64,000 nucleotides of DNA from Varroa destructor (taxonomy: Eukaryota; Arthropoda; Arachnida; Mesostigmata; Varroidae): contig NW_019211457.1 in assembly GCF_002443255.2 (NCBI RefSeq), forward strand, positions 32,603,309 through 32,667,308, in the 5' to 3' direction. Shown here piece after piece: positions 1-14,601 of this stretch. Under the pieces are notes generated by a model. That model was not told the DNA's origin, ran no database searches, and saw only the letters and a program-made list of their open reading frames with translations. The number at the start of each line of letters is the position of its first letter. Position 1 is the first letter of the stretch. A program made the translations under genes and the position numbers.

Positions 1-3000
1 CATTTAGATTCAAGTCAGCGTTTCTTTGAGTGCTGATCCTACATAGAAAATTAACTAAACATTTTCAAGACCTCTCTTCATGTTCGACCTTGACTGACAC
101 TTTAGCGTCACGCAGTTCGTGATGAAACGTATACCTGCAACGTACATTATCAAATTGACGATTGGCGCCTTTTCTTGTTCCTATTGTTAATGCATTCGCC
201 TTTCACTTGTTTGCGTCCTAACGTCTAGTCGAGCCTGCCGTAGATATGATTCGCACCCTCTATTCCGGCCCACAAGCTTCAAATTTCCCCTGCGTTGGAA
301 GCAACAGGGGCGTGCCGTATTGGTGGCTGTACAGCTATCAGCTATCTGGGTTATAATACCAGTAAAAGCTTCCTGTGCAGAGAAGTGTTTGAAACTATTG
401 AGTTTATTTTGTACGAAGACAACACGCATCTACTAGCCTTCTAGAAGAACGCAACCGGTACAGCTGACGATCAAGACCCCACTGCCGGTTGTCCGAACGG
501 GGGATCGTCGACGAAGGACATGTGGGAGGTAGACAGAGTTTATCTATCCAGCGATTGTTCTCCTTGTCGATGCCTATCCAAGACTCAGTTTGCGCCCAAC
601 CGTGTCACGTCTAATGCTGAAGGGGGTTTCTCCACTAGGACTGCAAAGCGAACCCAAGCAAATACACGAACGTATCCATATCACCGTTGTTATATATATG
701 CATATGGTTCCGTCACCTGAAAGTAGTACGGCATAACGTTTCTTCCGTTGAATGTGTAGAATAGACAAGGAAACGGATTCCAACGATTTCAGACTGCCAA
801 CAAAAGCTGATTAAGGTGTTGATTAAGTTACCATTTCAATTATAAAATTGATAATTTAAAGAACATGCGGTTCGCTAATGTTTACCGTGTGTCTCAATTT
901 TAATTGACTAAGGCATGAAGGAACAAGAACTTAAAGTAACGTCGAGAATAAGTTGTTTAGCTCGATCGAATTAAAGGGGCTTGTTTTGGCTATAAATAAA
1001 GGTTACTAATAGCTCTACTTGCGCCATTTTTGAAGGACAACTATTTGTAAAGAGAAATGACCGCGTATAACATTTGATACACATTTTAGAGAGAATTACT
1101 TTCTTTAAAGCCACGGTCAACCTACAGGTATAATAGGCAATATGCCCGAAGCTTAATTTCGACCTGTGTTAGTTCCTGGTACCATTCATATACTGCAACA
1201 TCCGCTATCCCGTGTAAAACACTCATCCGATGAAATTCTAGTGACTCTGTAAATATCTGCTTGTTTTAAAGGCACCTCTGCAATGCAAACGAAACGATTT
1301 TTTAGACGCCACGACGGAAGCATCAAGACCACAACATGTCCGATGAAGTATATATTCGCCGTTATCCTCACTTCGTTCGTACAAGTAGATCCCTCAATCA
1401 TGCGAACGTTACTCTATTGGATAACGTATGCTTCACCTAGCACCGAGACGTCATACACAAGTGAGAGCTTACAAGCACAGCTAAACAACGAAAAACTTTA
1501 AAATCAAGCGAATACACGTTCATCTTGCAAGCTTGCCAGAGTTCCGCGAAAGTTTTTTAGGAATTTCCTAATAACATGAATCGCTAACTGCGACAGACTC
1601 CCAACAGAGTCCTCCAGCCATTATGTTTCAACTCGTCCAGTTGAAAATGGATGATTCTATCATCAAATCGGTTTGAGTCGTTATTGTTCTCTCCATACAA
1701 AAGATGGAATCCAAGCAAAAAGAGCTATTCTTGCATGGGGCCACGATAATCGACGACACCTTCACCACTGCCCTTGTTCACGGGAGAAACTTACGTGTAC
1801 GGTCATGTCCCTGGCCGTTATCAGTGCACCGTCCCCAGCCACTGGTCATTCGACGCCATCGATGAAGTCGTCAACAACAATTAGAAGAAGCTGCAACGGG
1901 TAATGCTTTAAAACTGGGTGATTTGCAGTTGTCCTCTGTGTCAACACGGCTTTTTTTTTTTTTATCTATAGTGCCCAAAGCTACAGACATGTAAATAGGC
2001 TCAATCACACACGCACATATCTACTGAATTACATACGCAGCCAATTCGCTTGTGTTTTTGGCCATCTTTTTTTTTCTGAAATTCTCTGCCGTTTTCGCTA
2101 CTGTCGGGCTTCGTCGGTCGGTAATCGACGTTGCTGTCGCTGTCGCTGTCGTGCACCTAAACCGCAACTACTACGACTTCTGCCAGCAGCTCGGCTGTGT
2201 TTAACTATCTATTATTTTTTCTTGCCTCTGTAAGTAGTTGAGCAGTGTTCGTCGGCTATTTACCTAGGAAATCACTCGATTCGCTCAATCCACACGTTCA
2301 TCACCGCAAATAGTATGGAGCGACGGATACGCTTGTAGCAATGCCATTAACATCAACTAAGACTAAGTTTGTTCGGGAAAGGCTTCACGGTTTCACATTG
2401 TCGTGCAACAGTTCCGACTTTGGCGGAGCGTATCGATTGTATCTACCGCTACGCGTAATTTATTAGTAGGGCTCCAAATGTACGGCTGATGATGACGTCG
2501 AGAATGACGGTGAGTGCCCCGGAAGCTCATAGCGCTGCCGTGTGTTCATACACGACATGTCTGCTAATACTTCCTTCAAAATTCCAGCTGGGCGTACGAC
2601 GATACATAGAGGCTGTACCAAAACCTCTAGGTGATTGATCCTATCTTGATTTACAGCTGCCGTTGATAGCATAGGATTGGTGTAAAAACCAGAGTTGCAT
2701 TGAAAGTCCGTCTGTCACTCACTATCAATTTAGGCTAGATTGAGCCATCGTTGACATTGTGTATCGCTGCTTTGCACCGATAAATATTTGACGCTAACTT
2801 TATCAAAACTACTCCCATCTGCCCTGCATGTTTAGTAAACACCAAAGTCAAGCTACAAAAATCTATTTCTACCGTAACCATTCTATATATATATATACAT
2901 ACGCTGTAGTGTTTTTGTAGCGGTCTTTTGATTCTATCTTTATTATCGCCACCGTTCAGGGGGGTATCCGTGCCGCCTTTCTTCCAATGGCAGCGGGAAT

Positions 3001-6000
3001 AATAATATTAGCTACAGATACTCCCTTAATATCCATGTGGCGTCTACGTTGGCCACTTGAACGTCCACGTTCTTCTATGGAGGACAATCAACATAGTCGG
3101 GAGAAACGGCAAAAATCGTGACGAAAAGCTGTATTTCCCGTTTATAGATTTTTTTCTACTGCCACATGGCCGCGACTGCTACTGGTACTATTTACATGTA
3201 CGCCGACAACTAAATTTGCCCAGTTTGTCGTGGCGCCATCTATACTATGTTGGAGTTGCTGTTCTCGTTGACGCCGTTGTTGGTATATGGTGGCTTGTAA
3301 GAAATGGAAAAGCGGAATTTTTTATCGTGGTATTTTTCAATGTTGGTTGTTCTAAAATATTCTTAAAGTTGATTGCATAGATGATACGTACAGATACTAT
3401 GTAGGCCTAATCACGCATGTTCAACAACAGATCCTTTTAATTGACTGTTCCGCCCAATTGGCGATGGCTCATCGTGTCATAAACACAAGAAACCATGTCG
3501 ACCAATGGCAGCCGTGTTTTCTCTACAGTCTATATAATCTAAGTAGCATGTATTTTACCTTAGTTTGAAACAATTATACATCGTATTTTCTAAATTACAT
3601 TATTCTGTACGTGTATTTTGTGTAGACCGCTTGAAATTGAAGCAATATTTCATTTGTAAACTCTAACGCAATTCTATCTCTAACTAGAGCTGACCTCGTG
3701 CGGTGAACATAATCGATAGTATATATAAATATCGATCAACTTCGTAATTTTCCGTCCAAAGACGCGGACTCATTCGTAAAAATCCGATGACCATCCCGAC
3801 AAATCCCCCCAAAGCTGCCGTCGTATCGCATGATGGCCGTTAACGCGGCGTTATCATATATCCTGTCGCCTCCTTAGCTTAATCGTCCTATAGATTCGTT
3901 GACTTTCCTGACAACGTACAGTATAGAATATAGATGAGCGCGTCCTGCAGGAACAGCATCCACAGTTGTATCTGTTGTGACATGATACGCATTTTCACAT
4001 CGTAGTACTTCGACTTTAGCATCAGCAACATCTCAATGTCCCGTTGCATTCACGTAAATCATAGAAGCAGTAAAATGCCATTGCCTCGTTCAGATTTCAT
4101 CCTCTTTCGCATTGGTGCCTCGCTCCTTCTCGATCTTCATGTGGCGCGACCGGCGCCGCATATGGCTATTTACGGTATCATTATCTAGTCTACGTAAAAT
4201 GCATGCACCGGCCATGGTGATAATGGCACACAAAATGGAATCGCGTGCCACCCGCCGCCCGCTCTCCCGGCAGTGGACAACGTTTCCGTAAATTCGGTTA
4301 CCAAAAAAATTAGGAGCAATCGGAAGTTAGCGTCATCAGCAACTATCGTCCTCAACAACGAAGGAACGAAACGAATTTCAGAGGCAACACATGACGGCAA
4401 AGCGCCGATAATCAATCGTTTGGACAACGAGAACACAACGAAACGGGTTGGGCAAACATGTTATTTCGCTGGAGGTAGCATAAGGCGGATTGTTTATTAG
4501 GGGTCGTTTGTTGTCGGCAGGCGCAAAAAATTTAGGTCCATATACAGCCGTAGATCGTAACAGAATCAACGAATAGTGGCGTGATGTTTCTAATAGCTAA
4601 TATTGCGCTCCTCCTGCGATGATGTTGTCGGGTGCATCATATCACTCTATACCGTTCTTTGTGTAATGGGGGCGCGGACAGTGGGCAGGGAATGCACGTG
4701 CTCCCCGTTCTTCGAATTGATGCTAAAATCCGCCTTTATATTATATGGCAGCTAGGTAACATGGGGCTAATTAAGGCATTTATTTGCCCGCTATCGTCGG
4801 TAATAGCATGGTCACATTGTCGGCGGGGTGTAAGCGATAATGAACTGCGTTACATATAAGTGAATCACTACTTTGTTTCTGGAACATAACTGTGGTGTTC
4901 CTTCAGTATGAAACGAACTCTAAAAATACCCCGTCAACGGTATCAGACGTAGTTTGATGGTCTTGATAATGACTCAATAACTAAGCATGCTAAGCGGTGT
5001 GCTTTAGCAAACAAAAGAACAGTCATAATAATAGTAACAAGACCAAAACGTTTTGATTCTCGTTATCTAACAGCATAACTTCTACGAAGCTCATCAACTT
5101 GTTCGAGTGAGGAACGAGTTGAGCTTCGTCGTTTACCAGCAATTTATTGATTGATAGTTCGTCATTGGTCTCGCTTTTGTTAGATTTCATTCAGAAACAG
5201 TAAACAATTGACTCGATCATTCTTTAATCAGCCAAAAAACAATAGATGTTAGACGCTCTTATGACGACCAGCGTTTGTTTGCGCGCGTCGAGAAAAGAAT
5301 AATGTTTCTAGGTACATGTCGATGCGCAAATAGAACCAAGTTTACAGACGCTATTCACAAGCAAATAACACTACCCTGCCGACATGGTGATGAGCAAAAA
5401 AAACTGCATTTGTATGGTATGATACCCATGGGTATCTACCGCACATCAACAATCTTATTATGCCCGTGTTTTTTATTTAAATCTCGCGTCGCCCGCTACA
5501 CGGACGCATGGGGCCGTTACCTCACAAAGGATGTGTGGCCTCAGGACCACAACTCACCAGCGAGCCTGACGCGGACAGAGTTAGCGGGTCTTCAAGCAGT
5601 GGTTCACATTGATAGCAATATTGATATAAAGTTTGTTCGTATCGGGCAATAAATTCATTTGCCTCTTTCGTTGCAGTTATTGTGTGCCTTTAAGCTTGTA
5701 TCACGCTTATTTCTCCAGTATCCAATTGAGTTTCCACGTTTACGCAGTCTATCGTAATTATACGCGGCTTATGCCGAGCCGCGGCCACGCAGATCGCGCT
5801 TATGAAGCAGGGAGTACTTAACTGAAACGCAAAATTCGTCATTAGTTTTTCTCCTATACGCATTCTTAGGTAGCTCTATGCCCCGACCAACAAGCAGAGA
5901 TTTAAAAAGATGGGTACTCTATTAATTATGATGTATTCGATGCAGTATCATTGCCGCCAATCACACTATGCCTCGACCTACTGATTGACAGACGTAAGTG

Positions 6001-9000
6001 CGTATTTGCCCCTCGAACATAATCAACGTCTATTAGCATGCCGTTATCGTCCATTAGAAGCCAATGGCTTAATGTTACTGTGTTCTCGAGCTGGGTTTAA
6101 TGGTCGCCTCGCGATAGCATATGCTATTGTCTACTGAACCGGGTCACAAATTCGTAATTGGATTATATATGTGTAGTAATTTTATGGCCGACGCAAGCGA
6201 GCGTAATTCATCAGATCAGGCAATCGCTAGCCATACGATGTTTTTTCCAGACTTAAGGGCTGTAAATTTCCATTTAAGCAGAAGAAAGGCTTAGCATTCC
6301 ATAATACGTTAAGCTATTTAACTCCGAATGGCAAGCCAAATATAGTCTACACACATAAACACCTATATTTTTTAATGTTGTTTATCTATTTGAAAATACG
6401 GAATTTCACATCATGGGGTTTGCGGCGAACAAAAGAAAGCGGCTACATTTGTTAGCTAGAAAAAAATCTTGTGTTTGAATGGAAAGTTTCTAACTATATA
6501 TGTCCTAATCGATTTCAAACTCAAATAAACCTAGTTACGTTTAGCAATTCACTTGAGGTTTTCTTTTTAACGTCAAGTGGTTTAGACATGGCAACAGCAC
6601 GCCGTAAATTACTGCGCGGAAATGGTCTGACGCCGGCCATGTAGCTTGCTATATACTCCGACGTGTAGCATACTAGAAGCTTTAAGGGTTCGGCCAATAG
6701 TAGTGTTTTGTATGGGGAATGTTTTTTTTCTGCAAAAAAGGGATATTCTGTCCTTCATAAGAGTCGATGAACCGGAAAGTGTATCTGGACATCTGGAGCA
6801 GAGTGTAATGGGTCTATCTTTTTCTCTGTTGTGACTCCATGAATTCACTTAACATCGTCTCGGCCTGTTGTAGCCTGGATTCGATTACTACAGTCAGCCA
6901 AAAGGTAGCACGGAGCGTTTGCCCGAAGGAAACGAATCGGGATAACGATCCCATCACATGGGACGGCGCTGGCGGGGCGGCCGAAGTGCAAGGGCGGTTA
7001 TAACATCATTTTGTGTCTCTCCGAAACCGGTAGAACCTTGAAAAGTTGACCTCACGCCAGTTTATAATATTTGACCTAAGTGTAACTGAACTATTATGGA
7101 AGCAGCTGGGATGCTTGCTTGCTGCCATGAAGTGATCGAGCTGGCACCAATATGGCAGCCAAGTATAGTGCTCACTTCTGACGTGAAGCTTTCCAGGGGC
7201 AAGCCGACAGTGGGTCACATGTGTATCGTAAGGAGCTTTTGATGAACTCGTAATATCGACTGTGCCCATGGAAGAAGTAAATAAAAACGGTAAATTTACG
7301 GGAGACATTCGATTGAATTATAAAAAGCAAATGTAAGGCTTTCTCTTTCATTTAGGAATTTCCTCGATTTGCCACGTTTACTCATCCATTTGTATCATCG
7401 CAATTGAATGATTTAGTATTCTCTGTTACCTTTAATCTCAATCAATTTAACCAAAAAAGAACCTTCGCTTGAACCTCGAATCATAGTGGCTTAGTGTTCG
7501 TGAAGCACACCACGCATATGTTGAGCTATACAAGCTAAAGGACCTATATAAAATAAGTGTATTCAAATAATTTCGTATATCAGGTTTACACAATGGCGAG
7601 TTGATCTAGGATATTAGATTTACTTAGCAAAAAGTACATTCGACAGATGTATCTGTCGCTAATGGTGAATATCCACGACTGAGATTATGTAGAACTTCCC
7701 CTTAGGACACCGTTCATGCTAAAAAGGACATGATTAAATGGTTCAATATTGATAATAATATGTCTTTTTTGACGTATCATGGCACAGCGCGCCTTGTTAG
7801 GCCGAATAGTTGAGTAGTAAACGGATCGGACAGATAGATGTGTTAGTAAGCCCGACACAAGTGGTCCTAGCGTGTAGTACAATGCAATTAACGGGACATG
7901 GAGTAATCTGTGATTTTTTCATTACAATGTATTGCGATCTGCATTAAAGTCTGCCTGTTAGGCTCACGTAATGATAGTCAATAGCGTTGTTACTGGTGAA
8001 CCGGCCTCTCCGCATCGACGTATATAGAAAGCTACATTATATACATAACTATCTATGATTTGCTAATAATAGCAGTTGGACAGCGCTATTGACACAAATT
8101 AAAAAAATAGCTTAAATAAAATAGTTTCTCAGTAGAAGCTGGATAAAGATTCATGCTTTGAATTTTCTCTCCGAAACCGCCGTTAGATATGGCTACATCA
8201 GACAGCTAGTCCTCTACCAGTTAGTTGTTTTTTGCGTTAAAATTTAATTTCATATCACAGATACTTCTACACTTTGCTGCCAGACGCGATACAATCATGA
8301 TTACTTGTGCCTTTTTCTGATGACCTCTGCGTGACATTTATTATACTCGATGAAAAAAAAAGAACGAATCTTCAAGCACATTGCAGGTCTAATACGCGCT
8401 GTATTACCTAAAGGGGGATTCAAAGTCGTCTGCGCGTTTTGCAAAATGTGGTCCTTCGAATAGTTCTGCTACGTCACATATCTCTGAATAAATGTGCCCC
8501 TTATCCTGCCATTGCACTTCTAGAACATTTATATGACCTTGTCTCCCACTATGCTAATTTTTTTTGCTCATTTATCGAAATAACCCTTTGAGCACCTGTA
8601 ACATAGGAGAAGTTTGTGCAGTACCTCTAGAGTTTCTCCTTACTTTTACTTATATCATAGAATGCTGTGCAATTGCTCATCTTCCTTCTTACTTCATAAT
8701 ACAGTTTTGAACTATTTAGTTACTTTTAGGTGTACATTTTGGATTTTTGAAGTAGACAAACCTGCTTCTCAAGAGGACCCTTTTTTAAGGCCTTTTCATT
8801 TGTTATTTGGTGTGATATTGTGTCAAGTCGCGATCAAACAGTATCTAATATTAAGGTAAAGCAGATGTTCGAGATGGAAGCAACTTCTAATCATCAGCCC
8901 TAATCTGCAGACATCCCGAATCAGTCTGTCGTCCGACGCCGGATTACAGTTGTAGGGTAACCCATAGCAGTGAGGCAAATCGCCGTTAGTCGAAGAAGCT

Positions 9001-12000
9001 TGCAGGACTTCTAATCTGTACCGGAAAGCAATTATTGACTCAGACTAGAGTCAAGCACTTGAAGTACGTGTCCAGATATTCAATGAATGAAACAAAATAG
9101 CCTTATCCACTACATTGTATATCCTTATACATATTCTTTAGCCATTCTGCTGTGTTGCACTCTATCATCGCCATTCATAAACGTTTTATTTCAATCTCTG
9201 TGACGCCGATTTTGGCGCCCAGTGCGTGAGCGATATTGAGAACCTGTTAGACACTAACGAAATCAGCGTTTGTTATCTTCCCTCCCCGTTACTTCTCTGT
9301 TGTCCTGCCCATCTTGTCCTTTAACCTTTGGTTTTCTACTTGTTCTTTGCTTTGCTGTTGTTCGATAGCCTCGCTCTGAAGCTTGCCAACTCGCATAGAC
9401 ACATACATACATTTACATACACAAAAACAAACAGGTACACACACGCACAAACAGTTATGCAGAAAGGTCTACGCCCGTAAATCTCCCTCACCAACAAAAT
9501 ATTTTCTCTAATCTTTCCATCCCGTTGTCACCGCTGCTGCTGTTATATTTGCGCCATACAAATATCCCTCTCTATTCTCCGGCTTCCGGCCTTAGCCTTT
9601 GGTTCCAGTTCGATCGACATAAGGTTCAATTCGATGACGTTTTTTTCTACCCCCAACGTCCTCGGCTAGTCCTACTATCAGCCATGTCACCACCGACACT
9701 ACGGCTACTAGTAGTCTCTTCTAGCACAGTTCCCTTTCCGTTTCCATCTCATAATTTTTTCCTTTTCGACCACCGCCGCCGTCACGATATGCTTCTGGTA
9801 AACCTCACTTCACCCATTCAGCCACGCCAGACACTTCTCTTGGCATATTGCCTCTGTCCAATCACCCAATGGCTTTATATCGAGGCGTACAGCACGAACA
9901 AATAACGTTATAAAAAAGAGTCATTTCAGCGTAAGTGGAACAAATACGAAGATGACAACCATAGTGATGCTGATTACGTAGCTGCCAGGTTCATGATAGT
10001 GGTTCCTGCTTGGCCTTGAACAGTTTCGTTGTTATGTCGTTTGAGCTGGCCGCACCCAGCAACAGCAGCAGTAGTAGCGGCTTCGGGATGAGCAATAGGA
10101 CTAGCGATAGTCGTAACTGACCTGGCTGAGGCCATACTCCCATGTTATTAGAACTATTCTCTATTGATATAATTTGATAAAGGCAATAGGGACGTTTTCA
10201 ATAAGATCGGCGAAGAAAGTTTTCGGTCGAATAGTTTTATGCCTATCCACCATATTAAGGCTGAGATACGGGCTGTTTATGTTGATTCCATGTAAGGATA
10301 GCATAACCCCTGATAACCCTGGTAGCGATGGAAAAGATAAGCTGGTTCAAGAGAACAAAGTGAAAGAAGCCTCTTCGATTCTCGTAGAAGCGTGTTTTTG
10401 TCTCAGTGTTAATATATGTATACACGTGCACGTGTTGTTGTTGGAGCTTTGATTGATGCAACTAGAGATCCAGTATTATAGCCATAATCTAATTTTCTTT
10501 ACCTTTATGCGTTGTTTTTAAATATACTCCGAGCTATATATTACACTTGTGTAATCATACGATATAAGCAAAGCATTGAATGTTAGTAAACAATATTTCT
10601 TAGCGATTTGACCGCCTGAATTTGGAAATGCGTCGTAATACATTACGTAAACAGTAGTAGTACGCATGACGGGGGGTTCAGAATGTCTCAGGACGAAACG
10701 CTTGATAGGTGAATGAGTCGAACTATTACAAGGAACCGTCATATTTGTCGTACGTACTTTGAATTGATATCCTTTTTTTATATTTATTTTTGCGTATTTG
10801 GCGAGCTCAGATATCTTGCTTTAATTTAAACAGTTAGATGAAAAAAAAGCAAATAATTTATCTTAAGAATCGTAAATAACTCACATTTGCCATTTAAGCT
10901 CGAGGTATGGATAAGAGTGCGTTCAATCAATACAAATTAACTATTGCTTGCGTTTGTACAAAGAAAACAAACGACTTTTTTTTTTAAGCATACTTAATAC
11001 ATTTCATCGCTCTGAGAAAAAAATGGAAAGTCCAGAAATCAGACATGAGACGAATGTCAATATATCCATTGGCTCTAATGCGCAGGTCCGAGGCAGGGAG
11101 TGATCAACTATTGAACCTTATAATGCAAAACAGCCATATAGTCGTTGAGGAAGTTCTTATAGTGATGCCTGCCACTTATCGTAACTATGAGAGAACGTAA
11201 CGAACCTTTCCTATTACAGATATATTTAGAGGTTAATGCACTAAGTTTAATCGAGGGTATTTTGCATTACCGTATTGCCTAGGTCGATAGAATGCTACCT
11301 CTGATTCAAAATCGTGAGCTGTTCTATCAAAAAACTCTAAGATTCGATACTTCACACTAAGAAGCATTCGAGTAGACGACGGGTAAACCATTTATACAAA
11401 AAAAAAAACGAACGAGTCGCAAGTTAAATCGTAGGCACCCATTACAACGTATCTGTTAATGTCTATAACGAACTTTGCGTATAGTACCTGTCTGATCATG
11501 ATTTAGTTAGTTTATATATAGATTGCCGTCGGCACATTCGATGCCGGCGCTTTTTTTTACTTGACAAATGAACACAGGGATACCTGCATCTGATCAAAGT
11601 CAACATCGTCACAATATCAGTTATACAGCTTTAAAAGCTAACTATATATATATATCTGAGTTCGTCAGATGACTTTCTATTTTCGCTTCGAACGTAAAAT
11701 TCACTCTTGCTCACGTAACTGGGCCATCTTTACAATCTGCTTGAAGAGTCGCTCACAAACAGGTGCTGCCTGGCGTACCAGTTCGACTTCGCGGCGCGCG
11801 AACGGAACGTTGTTAAGTGGTACCAACTATTTAGCTGCCGACATTTCCATAGAAGTTGTCTGATGCCAGTTAAAATGTGTCTTCCTTTCAACTTGTGATT
11901 ATTTCAGATGAGCACAGTTGACATGACGATTGCTTTCGGTACGAAAAATGTCATCTAAACAATAACAACTACGGTAATGCTGGAGACGAGAAAGCTGGGA

Positions 12001-13382
12001 ACGTAGTACGTATGGTCTTCGTTACGGAATTGAATTCTACTTGCTTACAATGCATTCGACAGTAATAGCAAAAACGAAGCAAGCCAAAATTGTCCGAAGA
12101 CGAGTGGGGAGGGGGGGGGGGGGGAAGAACTATCAAGCGTGTCAGCGAGGACATTTTTACGCTTAGCGCTTATCGTGACATTCGTTTTGGCACGATCACC
12201 ACAGCCACTACGCGATATGTGCCATTGGCAGCAACGATACGACGTTCAACGTTGTGGAACGTCCCGGAAAAAGTGTGTCTAGTTACCTCAGAGAGATAAA
12301 TTTTGCCAAGGCGGGATCAACGCAGGAGACAGATCAGGTAATCAAGACATGCCAGCGTGCTGCCGCCCGTGCAGAATGTTGCGTTTAGTTTTTGTCCATA
12401 TCTGTTGACTATGCTAAGATGCGTTTTGCTGGTTATTGTATCAAATGCATATCGTCCTCAGACGAAAAGCTGGAAAAAATGGTCCAGGGGTGATTCGATA
12501 TGCTGATTGTTTACGTTCTCTGTGTAGCGTTTCAACTTTATAATTGCAATGTAGTCAAGCCCTCTTCTTAGGTTAAGACAAATAATGAGCCCGGACATTG
12601 TCGAATGGCGGTGAACGGCTTAAAATGTTGATTTCAACACAGTGTTGCAATAGGGTCGGCTTCGGTCGCAAAAGCAGTCTACGGAGTACATAGACGCTCG
12701 ACAAAACTTACTACTGCATCTGCGAGGCAGTGACCTTTTGAGGTCTAATTTAAAATCGACTATTATACCTAAATCGATCAGTTAGCAGCTTCGACGGAGA
12801 TGTTTGTAGCTGTGAGCTCGATTTAATTGATTTTACATGCTTCTTCATGAAATCGACTCCTCTTAAAAGCGATTACATGTGAGCTGTACAGACCAGGACC
12901 AGGGAGACGAATGGAGACGAACAACCGGTAGGTTTCGTTAAGAAGAAATCTCGTTGAACAAAAACACCTTGGGGGCATGCTGTCATCGGGAGGTTGATTG
13001 AAATTTGCATATCATTTTACCTCAGTTCTAAATAATTATTCGACTCTATTATGCCTGGCGCATTTTCTACCACTTAATACATATTGTGCGTAACATTAAA
13101 ACTGTGACGACTCCCGACTAGGGACCTGTGCAGAATCGATCTCCTAGGTCTCTGAGGCATAACACGGATCACTCTACGGTTTCCAGCCTTCGACTTGGAA
13201 TACATTTGCCCCCGAAATGAAATAGGTAAATCTAGTTTAAAGGTCTACGTGATGAAATTAGGTGATCCGCGCCTTTCCGGCCCAAAACTGATTAAATATA
13301 GAGACGACAAATGCTCGATCCGATTGGATGTAGTTCGATATTATTATTATGAGATCAATTGTCGCCATGTTGAATGACACAA
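1..13382. other. No recognisable gene
   Basis: AT-rich sequence with only short frames. A pyrimidine-rich 126-codon frame at 9525-9905 (+) and a 125-codon frame at 5275-5652 (+) show no domain. Small features: three CTGTCG units near 2130-2150, a TA run near 2885-2897, and a CA-rich stretch near 9395-9450. It could be intergenic or the 5' part of the FER gene. Confidence 0.6.
12111..12124. repeat. Poly-G run (14)
   Basis: Fourteen consecutive G after GAGTGGGGA. Similar homopolymers occur at 31478-31491 (C) and 49185-49199 (G). Lengths of such runs are error-prone in assemblies. Confidence 0.9.
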
Positions 13383-13422
13383 AACAACTAGCTGGCTCAC
13401 AAAAATGAGCCAGTTAGTTGTT
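13383..13422. repeat. Strong 17-bp hairpin
   Basis: Arms 13383-13399 and 13406-13422 (AACAACTAGCTGGCTCA against its complement) pair at 16 of 17 positions, the other being a G-T wobble, around a 6-base loop. The stem is shorter than an animal pre-miRNA. No flanking element identified. Confidence 0.8.
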
Positions 13423-14166
13423 ACCACGCGGTGAATACGGCGCTCAATAACACGCTACGCGAAAGCATCGGCTTATTTACATGTTATATTTAGATATCGT
13501 CGATCTGATCGCCAAATGCACTGTTTAAATAATAGTATATGTTACACTCACGTTATCAATCACGACACATATAAATCGGAATCGGTTTCGGTAGGGGCAA
13601 ATCAAATGATGCGTACGCCATCTACCCTGTCACTGCAATAGATAACTACAATCGACACGACTGATCGATAAAGCTGATATACTTTCAATAGTTTCGTTGT
13701 TCTAGATTTGATGTTCCGTTACAATTGTCGCTTCCATTTTTCAACTTTCTACGCGACCCCCGACTCCTTGTCTTCTCTTACCACCACTGCCTCACTCAGT
13801 CGGTTGCCCCATTTTCCCGCATCGCTGAATTTGCCCTTTGTTCTCTTCCGTTTAGTTCCGCCTGTTGCTTCCACTATCGCATGGCGGTGTTATGTGTATG
13901 TACATTTAATATGATTGACGCGGGTGATCATATCGAAATAAGCTAGAAGCGCGTCTTGAACTCGGCATCTGCCCATGGTTGATGCTAATTTTGGGGCGAC
14001 TCTCACCGACACAGACGCCGCACGATTAGCTGTATCATGCCGTCTGAGGTAAGCTTGACATTATACAATTAGTTAGATTATTATAACACGGTATAACCAT
14101 AGTTGATTTGCACTTTATGGCGGTTGCGTCGTCATGGAACTTGCATTAAGCTGCTGTTTGTCACTG

Positions 14167-14601
14167 CTATGATTGAATCTTCGGTCTATTTATGCTTGTA
14201 CCGTTCTTCTCCACCACTGCACAATTGTTCGAGCTAACGTTCTGTCTAGACGCAGTTTTACCCAGTCTGCAGTCTGCCGGGGCTCTGGCAGCCTGCACCC
14301 TGGTTCCAAGCCAGCTTCTCTGGTTAAGAAAACCTTCCTTCTTTTCCGTAACTACATGTTTTATAGTACAAGACCGTCGTTTGCGAGTCTTATCCTTTCC
14401 TGTCTGATGACGTTCGCCGACCATAACACTTAGCTGATTGACACAAGCTAAACGATGCTTGCTTTTGCGTCTGCTGCCATTGCTGATATATTGCTGGCGT
14501 TGATTAGTTAGCCGAATGGAAACCTCCAGATGAAGAGGAACTACGCCGACCTGCGAAAGACAACAAAACAATACCGCTATCGGCGTCAGCGTAAATTCCA
14601 A
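14167..14601 (-). CDS. Orphan 144-codon frame, secretory-like N-terminus
   Basis: Opens MEFTLTPIAVLFCCLSQVGV, a hydrophobic stretch like a signal peptide, followed by a basic region with dibasic clusters (RRKSKHR, KTRKRR). No known domain or neuropeptide pattern, and overlapping frames are open on the other strand, so it is more likely chance than a gene. Confidence 0.15.
   Translation of the reverse strand: MEFTLTPIAVLFCCLSQVGVVPLHLEVSIRLTNQRQQYISNGSRRKSKHRLACVNQLSVMVGERHQTGKDKTRKRRSCTIKHVVTEKKEGFLNQRSWLGTRVQAARAPADCRLGKTASRQNVSSNNCAVVEKNGTSINRPKIQS

Noticed and set aside
9525..9905. 126-codon frame rich in Leu, Pro and Ser
   Set aside because: It follows from a pyrimidine-rich strand; there is no motif or splice support.
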